Part shown: positions 28,576 to 36,677 of the stretch, one piece after another
How positions within the stretch are numbered: the first letter of the stretch is position 1
How the letters are laid out: every line of letters starts with the position of its first letter
Source of the DNA: Methanotorris formicicus Mc-S-70
GTDB taxonomy: Archaea; AGJL01; Methanococci; Methanococcales; Methanococcaceae
Reading direction: 5' to 3'
DNA length: 42,358 bases
Assembly: GCF_000243455.1 (NCBI RefSeq)
Contig: NZ_AGJL01000010.1
Span: 1 to 42,358 of the forward strand
Position numbers and translations under genes: made by a program
Notes under the pieces: generated by a model
The model's input: only the letters and a program-made list of their open reading frames with translations
Database searches by the model: none
Told to the model about the DNA's origin: nothing

Positions 28576-29178
28576 ATGTTCAACGAAAATGAATTGAGTT
28601 ATCTTATAAAATACTTTGAAGAAAAGGATAGATTAAGAGAAGAGATATTAAAATTATCAAGGGAAATAACAAAAGACTGTGCATTGACTATAAGAAAAAT
28701 ACACAAAAGAAAAGAGGTTTCATTAGAAGAAATATTTGAAAAATTAAGACAACTAAACGAATTGGTTAAAAAACATGTTGATTTTGAAAAATATGCTAGC
28801 ACACCACAACAGGAGTTTGTTGAGGCAAAAGCACTATATGACATTATATTTAACAATAAAATCCCAACATATAAAGAGTTTGAATTTATTAAGGAAGAGA
28901 ATTATATTTTAGGTTTGTGTGATGTTATTGGAGAGTTAAGGAGAGCTTTATTAGACGCTATAAAAGATGACAACAAAGAACTTGCAGAAAAATACTTCAA
29001 CTATATGGAAGAGATTTACGACTTCATAATGAAGTTTGACCACTACCATGTAATAGATAATTTAAGAAGAAAACAAGATATTTCAAGGAGTATCTTAGAA
29101 AAAACCCATGGTGATTTGATAAATTACATTGAAAACCTCAAATTAAGGGAGGAGTTAAGAAAATGGAAGGAAAAATAA
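28576..29178 (+). CDS. Translin-family RNA/DNA-binding protein
   Basis: This is a 200-residue all-helical protein. The N-terminal EEKDRLREEILKLSREITKD, and later YILGLCDVIGELRRALLDAI with DLRR-like charged helices at the end, recall the translin superfamily. Those proteins form ring-like oligomers that bind and sometimes cleave short RNA. An in-frame TTG at 28558 exists, but GGTGGGG at 28560-28566 is correctly spaced for the ATG at 28576, so I use that. It overlaps scpB by 16 bases. A TATA box (TATATATAA near 28503) precedes it. Confidence 0.65.
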   Translation: MFNENELSYLIKYFEEKDRLREEILKLSREITKDCALTIRKIHKRKEVSLEEIFEKLRQLNELVKKHVDFEKYASTPQQEFVEAKALYDIIFNNKIPTYKEFEFIKEENYILGLCDVIGELRRALLDAIKDDNKELAEKYFNYMEEIYDFIMKFDHYHVIDNLRRKQDISRSILEKTHGDLINYIENLKLREELRKWKEK

Positions 29179-29660
29179 GCAATATAATAAATGACGATAT
29201 AATAAATACTGTTGAAGCATTTTTGTTTGCAAATGGGAATCCAGTGGATATAGAAGATATTGCAAAAAAATTTAATTTGCATCAATATGAAGTGCATGAG
29301 GCATTAAAGGCATTAAAAGAGAGATACAAAAACACTTCCATCAACATCAGAATCTTTAACAACAAGTGTGTGATGGAGTTAAAGGAGGAATATGCTGAGA
29401 ATATAATTCCTTATTTAGATACTGGTATTGATGAGGAGATTTTAAAAACCCTTGCATGGATTGCCTACTTAGAGCCAGTTAAACAATCTGAGATTGTTAA
29501 AATTAGGGGAAGTAAAGCATATAAGCATATAAAAGATCTTGAAAAGATAGGATATATAAAATCAAAAAAAGAAGGAAATTCAAAGATATTGCATTTAACT
29601 AAAAAATTTGATGAATTGGGAATTTCTAAGGAAGAGATAAAGAAAATGTTTAATAAATAA
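29163..29660 (+). CDS. scpB: Segregation and condensation protein B-like
   Basis: This 165-residue protein consists of two winged-helix domains, the ScpB architecture. The first (about 14-75) has NTVEAFLFANGNPVDIEDIA KKFNLHQYEVHEALKALKER. The second (about 90-165) has KTLAWIAYLEPVKQSEIVKI RGSKAYKHIKDLEKIGYI. ScpB pairs with ScpA and SMC in chromosome compaction. ScpA is not visible in this window. The start overlaps the translin-like gene by 16 bases, which suggests one transcript. A+T-rich sequence follows its stop, up to the tRNA. Confidence 0.85.
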   Translation: MEGKISNIINDDIINTVEAFLFANGNPVDIEDIAKKFNLHQYEVHEALKALKERYKNTSINIRIFNNKCVMELKEEYAENIIPYLDTGIDEEILKTLAWIAYLEPVKQSEIVKIRGSKAYKHIKDLEKIGYIKSKKEGNSKILHLTKKFDELGISKEEIKKMFNK

Positions 29661-29734
29661 TAAAATCCATTATTTTTTACAAATTTAATTAAAAATTTAA
29701 ATGTATCGATTAATGTTTCTAAAATAAAATTAGT

Positions 29735-29807
29735 AGGGCGGCGGGGATTCGAACCCCGGACCACTCGGTTATCAGCCGAGCACTCTAACCAGGCTGAGCC
29801 ACCGCCC
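29735..29807 (-). tRNA. tRNA-Ile (GAT)
   Basis: A 73-base tRNA without intron. The acceptor is GGGCGGT/GCCGCCC (last pair T-G), the D-arm CTC/GAG includes AGCCTGGTTA, the anticodon stem is CTCGG/CCGAG with loop CTGATAA (anticodon GAT), and the T-arm is CGGGG-TTCGAAT-CCCCG. The base at the discriminator position is U (29735 is A on the plus strand), not the A that tRNA-Ile usually has. CCA is not encoded. Confidence 0.93.
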
Positions 29808-29857
29808 TTCACGGCAAAATGAAATTAGGTAAAGTTATATATAAATTTTTCGTTAAT

Positions 29858-30679
29858 TTACAGATTTAAATATTTTAAAACCTTTGGAATAATATTTATT
29901 AATTCCTCAATTTGTGTATTTGGCTTTGCGTTAGCAACATCTCCCAACATCCTATTTATTTTACACCCCAAAATACAGGCGTCTTTTGTTTTAAAACCAA
30001 CATTAATTAAAGAGGAAATAATTCCTGTTAGAGTATCTCCTGTCCCTCCAATGCATTCCATTGCCTCTATTTTTGGAGCATCTATTGTCCCAACAATATT
30101 TTCATCCTCAACTACATAGTCCTTTTCTCCCTTAACAACCATATATTTTGGCATTTTTGATTTTTCATAAGATCTCTTAATTAGTTCAGGCACTTCCTTA
30201 TCATCTATCTCAGATATGAAACCCCTCACATAGGCAGGATGAGATGCCTTTTCATCTGCCAAAAATGCCAATTCACCAACATCCGGAAGGAAGAGATGGA
30301 ATTTATCTCCAATATTTGCCGCTTTCCCTGCATACATTCCTCCAGCATCTGCAATAATCTTTGGAGAGAAATCAATTTCCTTAATTTTTGATATCTTTGG
30401 TTTTATGTAATGTATAATTAGCAAATCATCATTAATCTCTTTCAACGCATCATAAATCTTTAAACTTCCATCCCCTTCTCCAATATCTCCAGCAGTTATT
30501 ACCTCTGGTTTATCCTCTCCAAAATATTCTAATGTTTTTAAAACTGCCCCTATCAAAGCACCAGTTCCCATTGATACTGGAAACTCTTTATTGTTGATTA
30601 TTATCTTGTTTCCTTTTAGTGTTGCTCTCCCAACAATTAAATACAAACCTTTTATTGGCACAGTTCCTGCTATAATCAT
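29858..30679 (-). CDS. Ribokinase/NNRD-superfamily kinase-like protein
   Basis: The protein has 273 residues from ATG 30679; GAGGAGG lies seven bases upstream of it and this gives a natural start, MIIAGTVPIKGLYLIVGRAT. The annotated longer start at 30694 overlaps the upstream frame. Residues ECIGGTGDTLTGIISSLINV near 210-230 form the anion hole/catalytic GxGD loop of ribokinase-fold enzymes, and it is closest in feel to NAD(P)HX dehydratase (YjeF C-terminal domain) relatives. The substrate is unknown. It follows the disabled cyclophilin-like gene and the DUF3343 gene, so it may have belonged to the same operon. Confidence 0.55.
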   Translation of the reverse strand: MIIAGTVPIKGLYLIVGRATLKGNKIIINNKEFPVSMGTGALIGAVLKTLEYFGEDKPEVITAGDIGEGDGSLKIYDALKEINDDLLIIHYIKPKISKIKEIDFSPKIIADAGGMYAGKAANIGDKFHLFLPDVGELAFLADEKASHPAYVRGFISEIDDKEVPELIKRSYEKSKMPKYMVVKGEKDYVVEDENIVGTIDAPKIEAMECIGGTGDTLTGIISSLINVGFKTKDACILGCKINRMLGDVANAKPNTQIEELINIIPKVLKYLNL

Positions 30680-30690
30680 AATTAACCTCC

Positions 30691-30940
30691 TCATACCTTA
30701 ACTATTTCAATTATCTCTTCCTCCTCAACATCCTTAAATTTCTCCCAGTCCTTAACTTTTCCTATAACATTCACAGCACTCGCTGGCTTTATTTTATCAT
30801 CATCACTTATTGGTGTCTTTCCAAAGAAGATACATATTGCTCTCCCTGGAATCCAATAGGGCAATGTCAGTTTTTGGAGCAAGATTTTCATAGAGTTCTG
30901 CCTCAACTTCAAAATCTTTAACCTTAATTTTAACCTTCAT
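30691..30940 (-). pseudogene. Cyclophilin-like (DUF369-type) protein, internally deleted and frameshifted
   Basis: The start at 30940 opens [20 protein letters not shown] followed by APKT, the first strand and helix of a small cyclophilin-like fold. The sequence then jumps to DIA and, in another frame, [35 protein letters not shown], the C-terminal half. From the usual layout about 40-45 residues are missing between APKT and DIA, and one extra C (within GCCCTAT, about 30860) breaks the frame, so the upstream frame stops soon after. The second half remains open to 30691. It overlaps the DUF3343 gene by 11 bases. The loss of the central part shows true decay, not a sequencing slip. Confidence 0.7.
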
Positions 30941-31487
30941 CTTTCATCACCAGTTCTTTTGCCTTTTCAAATGCCTTATTTAATGTGTATGCACATAACG
31001 TATACCCCAAATTCTTTGGTGTTTCATCCTCTTTAATATCTTTAATATTTCTCCCCTTTAATTTTAATGTTAAATATGGCACATCTGGGCATCCACCACC
31101 AGAGATATTTACAATATTTCCTTCTTTATCAAGAGTTATTTTCATATTTCCGCATCTTACCATAACAAAGCCATCAACTTCCTTAATTTTTATTAATTCG
31201 AGTGGCTTTAAAGAATAATCATCTATTGGTATGAATTTTATTGGTTCAATATTATTTTTTTCCAACTCCCCTTTAATTCCAAATTCATCAATTAAATCAT
31301 ACTCTATTGCCAAATCACACCCCTCTCTAATTTCTGGTGGTGGAGCAACGACTTTAATGTTATATTTGCTCAAAATCTTCTCTGCCTTCATTGCATCTTT
31401 TGTATTTTCAAATAATATTAACCCTTTCTTTTCTTTATCCTTTTTTTCTTCCTTTTTCAATAAACTTTTTATCCTCTTCAAAATCAC
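30930..31487 (-). CDS. DUF3343-containing putative sulfur/selenium carrier-like protein
   Basis: The protein has 185 residues. After a Lys-rich N-terminus, residues 20-95 ([19 protein letters not shown] to IEPIKFIPI) resemble DUF3343, a small domain often found beside YedE/YedF proteins and selenium genes. The C-terminal half has its own conserved look, with [20 protein letters not shown] then [16 protein letters not shown], including cysteines C111 and C133 that could carry sulfur. It overlaps the TudS-like gene by four bases and the disabled cyclophilin-like gene by eleven. A carrier role is inferred from the neighbours only. Confidence 0.55.
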   Translation of the reverse strand: MILKRIKSLLKKEEKKDKEKKGLILFENTKDAMKAEKILSKYNIKVVAPPPEIREGCDLAIEYDLIDEFGIKGELEKNNIEPIKFIPIDDYSLKPLELIKIKEVDGFVMVRCGNMKITLDKEGNIVNISGGGCPDVPYLTLKLKGRNIKDIKEDETPKNLGYTLCAYTLNKAFEKAKELVMKDEG

Positions 31488-31990
31488 AATATCCCTCTTA
31501 ACATTTTTTTTAGATTTTCTATAAAATGCTTATATTTTCCCTCATCGATAGGGTAGTCTATCCTCTCAACCGTTATTTTCTCTTCATCCAAAAACCTCAA
31601 AAACTCTTCCATTAAAATGCCACTTCCATCCATTAATCCCTCTTTTGTTACAGTTTTAAAAATTCCACATGTTGGGGAACCTTCTATCCCAATTAAAATA
31701 AATTTAAATCCTTCTTTGCTATATTCTCTCAAGTATTTGACTATTGGTTTTAAAACCTCTCTGCAAAGTTCCCTATATTCTTTAGTATCGTACTCTTCCT
31801 TAACCTTCCCATTCCTATCTATCCCCAAATACAACATCTCCGGGCATGGGAGTTGGAGTATTGCATAATCCTCCTTTAAAATTATTTCAACAACTTCATT
31901 AAATGCTCCTTTTGCTCTCTCCAAACCTTTAACAACGCTGTTTTGGTTTAATATACAGTGAGAAACAATAACTATTTTCTTTCCCTTCAT
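31484..31990 (-). CDS. TudS-related putative desulfidase (CD3072-like/DUF523-like)
   Basis: The 168-residue protein has three conserved cysteine motifs: SHCILNQNSVV (C12), LPCPEM (C49) and GSPTCGIF (C108). In TudS, a 2-thiouracil desulfidase, three cysteines hold a [4Fe-4S] cluster whose free iron takes up sulfide. The motif order and spacing agree. The true substrate is unknown. It overlaps the genes on both sides by four bases (ECF permease upstream, DUF3343 downstream), so it is in one transcript with them. Confidence 0.7.
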   Translation of the reverse strand: MKGKKIVIVSHCILNQNSVVKGLERAKGAFNEVVEIILKEDYAILQLPCPEMLYLGIDRNGKVKEEYDTKEYRELCREVLKPIVKYLREYSKEGFKFILIGIEGSPTCGIFKTVTKEGLMDGSGILMEEFLRFLDEEKITVERIDYPIDEGKYKHFIENLKKMLRGIL

Positions 31991-32517
31991 TTGTATCCCC
32001 TTGAAGATAATGCAACTGCCCTCTTTATTGCTGAATCATATAAAGAAATTACCAAAGGGATGATTATTGACATATATCCCCTAAACTTATTCCTCAGTCC
32101 AGTGGTATTCAACCCCCTTGATATTTGGGCATTTCTTATTGAAATGTACTTCCTTTTAGCATTATTCAATGTGTAAAGAGTTATCCAAATTCCAACACCC
32201 AAATCTTTGTTGTATTTTGATATATAGTTAATAAATTCACTTAAACTTATAGAACCAAAAAACCATTGGAATATAAGAACATAACCCAACAATCTCAACG
32301 CATAATGCAAACCACTTTTGCCAACAATGATATAATAAAATAAAACTACATACAAAGAAAATAAAACCCACTTTCTTAAAACTTTGAAAGTTTTGGCATT
32401 TAAATTGGTTAAGGTTAAGAATAATGAAAATATAAATCCATATTGTGGATTGAATATTATAATGCCTAAACCCATAATTAAAAGTAATATATAAACTTTG
32501 ATTTTGGTATACGGCAT
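31987..32517 (-). CDS. Energy-coupling factor transporter T-component-like permease (short)
   Basis: The protein has 176 residues with about five membrane helices in the first two thirds, then a cytoplasmic stretch ISIRNAQISRGLNTTGLRNK and the ending KRAVALSSRGYK. The two x-R-G motifs are the coupling helices by which EcfT/CbiQ proteins touch the ATPase subunits. Most T components have about 230-270 residues; here the chain stops right after the second motif, so it may be trimmed. Only a remnant of a substrate-binding S component lies upstream and no ATPase gene is nearby. The target vitamin or metal is unknown. Confidence 0.7.
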   Translation of the reverse strand: MPYTKIKVYILLLIMGLGIIIFNPQYGFIFSLFLTLTNLNAKTFKVLRKWVLFSLYVVLFYYIIVGKSGLHYALRLLGYVLIFQWFFGSISLSEFINYISKYNKDLGVGIWITLYTLNNAKRKYISIRNAQISRGLNTTGLRNKFRGYMSIIIPLVISLYDSAIKRAVALSSRGYK

Positions 32518-32525
32518 ATTTCCTC

Positions 32526-32664
32526 CTAAATTTTTTGTTTTAATGTGCCTACAATATACCCAGGTAGTGATTTTACAACGTAGTATGCAACTAAACTTGA
32601 GAGTATTTTATCAACTAAATTTGATGGCAGGAATCGTGGTTAGATATATTATTTTTTTATCCAT
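32526..32664 (-). pseudogene. Remnant of an ECF transporter S component
   Basis: An ATG at 32664 behind a GGGGTGG site opens MDKKIIYLTTIPA and then hits a stop in the next five codons. One frame over, from about 32620, the sequence reads SNLVDKILSSLVAYYVVKSL PGYIVGTLKQKI and ends at 32526, eight bases before GAGGAAAT of the T-component gene. This looks like the first and last parts of a small membrane protein of roughly 180 residues with everything between deleted. Its position before the EcfT-like gene suggests an S component; the family is not certain. Confidence 0.5.
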
Positions 32665-32704
32665 TTTTCCACCCCAAAAAGAAATAAAAAAACAAACATA
32701 AAAC

Positions 32705-33175
32705 CTATAACATTATTGCCTTAACCATTGGAGCTACGAACTTGTGGAATATAACTGCTCCAACTGCAAGACCAATAACGTATGCAATCGCTGTCTTATT
32801 CCCCTCTGCTGCCATAACATAGTTTCTCAATGGACATCCCCCTTGGATAACTGAGAAGAACCCTACTCCAAATCCACCAATAACTGCAAGTATTAAATGT
32901 CCTGCTAATGTTCCACTTGCCCCTAATGGATCTCCTGGGATTGGAGTAAAGCCCTTCACAGCAATCCATGGGAAGAACGGAATTTTACCCATAACACTAA
33001 ATATTATATACCCCAATAAAGCCCCACCAAAGAATCCAAAGAGACCTTTAATTAACCATGTATCTTTTATCAAATAATAATCTCTCATTCCACCAATAAA
33101 ACACATCCTTGCTCTTTGGAATAGATAACCCAACATAATTCCAAATGCAAATGTTCCAATTACGTGTAGTTCCAT
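32705..33175 (-). CDS. YeeE/YedE family transporter, half-size (second half)
   Basis: This 156-residue membrane protein with about four or five helices carries RARMCFIGGMRDYYLI near the N-terminus and QGGCPLRNYVMAAEG near residue 112. These cysteine motifs line the thiosulfate path in the YeeE/TsuA family. Full-length homologues (about 350 residues) contain two such halves. Here the halves are two genes, this one 10 bases downstream of the other. Likely role: import of thiosulfate or another sulfur/selenium compound. The downstream sulfur-related genes on the same strand support this. Confidence 0.8.
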   Translation of the reverse strand: MELHVIGTFAFGIMLGYLFQRARMCFIGGMRDYYLIKDTWLIKGLFGFFGGALLGYIIFSVMGKIPFFPWIAVKGFTPIPGDPLGASGTLAGHLILAVIGGFGVGFFSVIQGGCPLRNYVMAAEGNKTAIAYVIGLAVGAVIFHKFVAPMVKAIML

Positions 33176-33185
33176 TTACACCACC

Positions 33186-33644
33186 TTAAAGGTTCTTTTT
33201 TAAGTAAACTTCACTTGCCACAATTACACCAACAAACATTGCTATCAAACTTATGAACGCAATAACATCCCCATAGGCAGTTCTTATTGTTTCTCTAAGT
33301 GGACATCCTCCCATCAATAACGCAAAGTTCAATACCAAAATTCCCAAAACAAAACCAATAACTGGGTTGTGTGTTTGCTTTATCTTAAACTCCTTGTGGG
33401 CAAATGCCCCTATCAAAGCACCAATAAAGATACCTACAACAGTTAAAACAGGAAAAACCTTTGAAACTGGCGCCATTCCTAATGTTGTCCCTGCTATGTG
33501 ATTTACTATCCAATTCACCAAATCTCTTGTGTGGCACGCAATACAAATCCCATACGCTGGTGGAGGAGATACTTTAAAAAACGCCTGCAACAACGCGGCG
33601 GAGAAACCTCCAATAAAACCAGCAACCAATGGAGAAATTCTCAT
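33186..33644 (-). CDS. YeeE/YedE family transporter, half-size (first half)
   Basis: This is a 152-residue membrane protein. An N-terminal helix is followed by YGICIACHTRDLVNW (with C-x2-C), and a later helix has MGGCPLRETIRTAYGD near residue 115. Both are hallmark motifs of the YeeE/YedE sulfur-transport family. It pairs with the next gene to form the equivalent of one full-length transporter. The gap upstream (33645-33802) is A+T-rich, with TATA-like sequences facing the divergent toxin gene. Confidence 0.8.
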   Translation of the reverse strand: MRISPLVAGFIGGFSAALLQAFFKVSPPPAYGICIACHTRDLVNWIVNHIAGTTLGMAPVSKVFPVLTVVGIFIGALIGAFAHKEFKIKQTHNPVIGFVLGILVLNFALLMGGCPLRETIRTAYGDVIAFISLIAMFVGVIVASEVYLKKNL

Positions 33645-33802
33645 ACGTCCTCACCTATTAGAATTTTTAATAGCATTTTTAACTGAATCATTTATTTTTC
33701 TTCCAAAAAATAATATATATAGTTTGTTATTTAAGAAATTTAATCAATATGAAATTATTAAAAAAATTAATATGTATTTGAAAAATTGAAAAAAATAATA
33801 CC

Positions 33803-35340
33803 ATGTTAAGAAAGTGCTTTACTACCTTATTAGTTATTCTTCTTTTAGCATCTCCAGTTAGTGCGTTCTTTTCTTTCGATTTTTCAATATCTCAAAGTAG
33901 AGCAGTTGCAGGAGCAACGATCGCAGCTGAGACAATTGCAGATACGATGGTTAGTAATTACATAGATGAAAACCATCCGGAATATTCAGATGCATATACT
34001 GTTGTTTCGTTGATATTTGACCCTACTGGGAAGGTAATTGGTAAGTTATCTTCAAAAGGGCTAAAGTATGCTGATGAACTGTATAAATACTTAAAAAAAG
34101 AGGATAAGGGCAAAGGACTTGTAAATCCAGATGCTGCTAATAAAATATTTGATAAAGATTTGATTGAAGAATTAGCAAAGAAAGAAGGTAATGGATATAG
34201 CCCAAAGACAGTTGCAAAGAATACAGTTAAATTGTTAGAGGAAGGTGTTGAGCCAGGGAATATTAATAAGTTGTTTAAAGATGCAGTTGAAAACGATAAA
34301 AAATTAGGTTGGATTGATAACAGAATAGAAACTCTTGAGGAAAATGGAGTAGATGTAGATACAATAAACGATTTTATAGAAAAAAGCTCAAATCCTTATG
34401 ACGATTTAAGGCATCTCAGCTGTAAATCTTTGATATTAGTAAATTTAGGGATAAATAAAGAGAACATAAATAAAATCATAAAAAACTCAAAAAATATCAA
34501 AGAAATATACAACTGCAAAGAGGAGCTTAAAAAACTAAAAAAGATGGGTATTAGTAAGGAAAACTTAAACAAAATAGTTGAAAATCTAAAGGACATTAAA
34601 GATATATCAAAAATAAGAAAAACTGTAGGAGATTTAAAAAGAAGAAAAATAAGTAAAGAAGCAATAAATAAACTAATAGAAAAAGGTTATGACTTAGAAA
34701 AGGCGAAGGAGTAATTATAAACCTAAGAAATAAAGGAGTTCCAGCAAAGGTAATAGATGATTTGATTAAGAAAGATGTTTCATTAGATGATTTAGCTAAA
34801 ATAGCTAAAATCGACATTAAAAATCCTAAGAAGTATTTCAAAGAGTTAGAGAAGTTTTCCAAACCAGAGAAAATAACGATAAAAAACGGAGATAAAGAAA
34901 TAACCGTTAAACTCATAGATGGAGATACTAAAGAAGGTTTAACACATGCATGGTTAAGGCATGTTATTGGCTATGAATCTAATGAAAAAGCCACTACATT
35001 CTTCCCTATGGGACAAACGGTAAATGGGAAGAAAATACCTAAGGTTATAGATGATGCTGATGAGTTGAAGAAGATTATTAAGGAGGCAATAGAAAAGAAG
35101 AAAGATGAGCTTAAAGGTAGTAATCCAAAAATTGATTATATGTATGAAAAAGATGGTAAGACTATTGAAATTACTTTAAAATTCCAAAAAGATAAAAAAA
35201 CTGGAGCATATAAACTAATGACTATATATCCAGAAAGAGGAGATAACATATACATGTATGCTCCAAAAAAGCCAGATAAAAAATGGAAAACATGGGAAAG
35301 AAACGAAAATGGCGAATTAATTGAAATATGGGAAAATTAA
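33803..35340 (+). pseudogene. Polymorphic-toxin-like secreted protein, full length but frameshifted
   Basis: Two frames (33803-34714 and from 34715 to 35340) join into one protein of about 512 residues. It has a signal peptide (MLRKCFTTLLVILLLASPVS A, residues 1-21), an N-terminal domain (22-150), helical repeats of the type GISKENLNKIVENL / KISKEAINKLIEKGYDLEKA (150-350), and a C-terminal domain with GLTHAWLRHVIGY and LMTIYPERGDNIYMY that looks like a BECR-fold RNase toxin. A base is missing near 34707 (AAGGA/GTAATT). Restoring it gives VIINLRNKGVPAKVIDDLI, matching the two cassettes downstream. The toxin part keeps an internal ATG at 34762, but as it stands it would lack the signal peptide. 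A candidate immunity gene follows. Confidence 0.75.
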
Positions 35341-35542
35341 TAAGTGATAATAATGGCGTTGGTAGAATTAATTTATGACAAAGAAAAATATAGAGAAAAA
35401 ATAAAAAGAACTCTTGCCGCGGAAATAGAAACAATATTCAAGGTTAATGGGGAATTACTTGGAGGTGGCTGTTTAAAATCTGAAGGTGGAGTTTATGGAG
35501 ATGATTGTGATTTGTATGGATTCTTTGAGGAATTATTAACTT

Positions 35543-36677
35543 TAGGACTTTCGCAAATACATTTAAATACTTAGATTAACAATAAACCAGTTTCTTTACA
35601 TAAAGAGATTATGGCATTCCCAACGGCTATTCGATTTAGTTCTCTTCTAAACTCATACCAAGTAATCTTTTTATCGATTCTAATTTTCTCTAAAATAAAG
35701 AAAGCCCTCATAGCTAACGAAATATGTCCTAATACTGGAAATCTTTTTCTAACGAAGAAATTTCCAATATTGCAGCACTGTTTAACTCCTCTGTGGAACT
35801 CTTCGATTCTCCAAGAGGCGTTTTTGACCTCTTGAAATTCTCCGAAACTCATAAATAGGTTATTCGTTATATAATATACTGCCTTTCCGTTTTTGGAAAG
35901 GCAGAAGAGTTTGACATATCCTACTTTCCTTAGATAAACGATTAATCCACTTTCAGGAATTTCTCCAAGTTCTTTAATCGAAATCCACTCACCGTTTTTG
36001 GAGAGGTTTATCTTCCTGTTCCTTTTAATTCTGCAGAGGTAAAATAAACCTAACTTATCGATAAGTTTTAAGTTTTCTTTGCTCGAATACCAACTATCGA
36101 AGCAGATATATCGAATATTAAATCCCCTTTCAACTAAAGAGAGTATTATTTCCCTACATAAATCATTCTTCGTCTTTCCATCCCTTGGTCTATCATAAAC
36201 TCTAAAATCGATTGGAATGATGTTCTTTCCATTCGTAGCAATACAATCAACAACATGCATGCCCATAACTACTCGTTTATGTAGATTACTCCAACAATAA
36301 TAAGTAAATTCTGTTGATTTCGAATAAAACTTATCTATAACAAAATCATCTATAACGAAAATGTTATATTCGGGAGTTATAAAGTTTTTCATGAAGTTAA
36401 ATAGATTCTCTTGTGGGTTAAGACCCTCATTCCAAAGAATTCGATTTATGGTATCGTGAGATACGTTTATTCCGAAAATGCGTAATGTTTTAGATAGTTC
36501 TATACACGAATTAAACTCTGACAATAGAAGAAAGAGCATATAAACAATTGCATTCGCTTTTTTGAGAATATTCTCACCATAAACAATTTTTATTCGAAAA
36601 ATAGTAAAATGTTGTGGTAGAAATATCTTATCATAAATGCTATATCATTATATTCGAATATGCTTGCGAAAGTCCTA
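35543..36677 (-). mobile_element. Complete 1135-bp insertion sequence with DDE transposase
   Basis: Terminal inverted repeats TAGGACTTTCGCAA (35543-35556) and its complement (36664-36677) bound one transposase gene on the minus strand. A 5-bp target duplication, AACTT, is present at 35538-35542 and 36678-36682. Excision on paper restores the interrupted immunity gene precisely, so the boundaries are well supported. No passenger gene is present. It differs in ends and transposase from the IS-like ends at the window edges. Confidence 0.88.
35571..36539 (-). CDS. DDE transposase (IS4-like group)
   Basis: The 322-residue transposase has FVIDDFVIDK (first catalytic Asp near 64/65), YICFDSWYSS (second Asp, 148) and WRIEEFHRGVKQ (catalytic Glu near 246/247), so the DDE triad is complete. 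The arrangement W-x-I-E-E-F-H-R-x-x-K is common in IS4/IS701-type enzymes. The open frame extends about 40 codons upstream of the ATG at 36539 without another ATG, so a non-ATG start is possible. The stop lies 28 bases inside the left end of the element. Confidence 0.85.
   Translation of the reverse strand: MLFLLLSEFNSCIELSKTLRIFGINVSHDTINRILWNEGLNPQENLFNFMKNFITPEYNIFVIDDFVIDKFYSKSTEFTYYCWSNLHKRVVMGMHVVDCIATNGKNIIPIDFRVYDRPRDGKTKNDLCREIILSLVERGFNIRYICFDSWYSSKENLKLIDKLGLFYLCRIKRNRKINLSKNGEWISIKELGEIPESGLIVYLRKVGYVKLFCLSKNGKAVYYITNNLFMSFGEFQEVKNASWRIEEFHRGVKQCCNIGNFFVRKRFPVLGHISLAMRAFFILEKIRIDKKITWYEFRRELNRIAVGNAIISLCKETGLLLI

Noticed and set aside
30691-30912. Intact 73-residue gene
   Set aside because: Its first 12 residues are out of frame relative to the cyclophilin-like start at 30940, and the middle of the domain is missing; it is the 3' half of a pseudogene.
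35344-35574. Independent 76-residue gene after the toxin
   Set aside because: The last codons come from the IS end; it is the 5' part of the split immunity gene.
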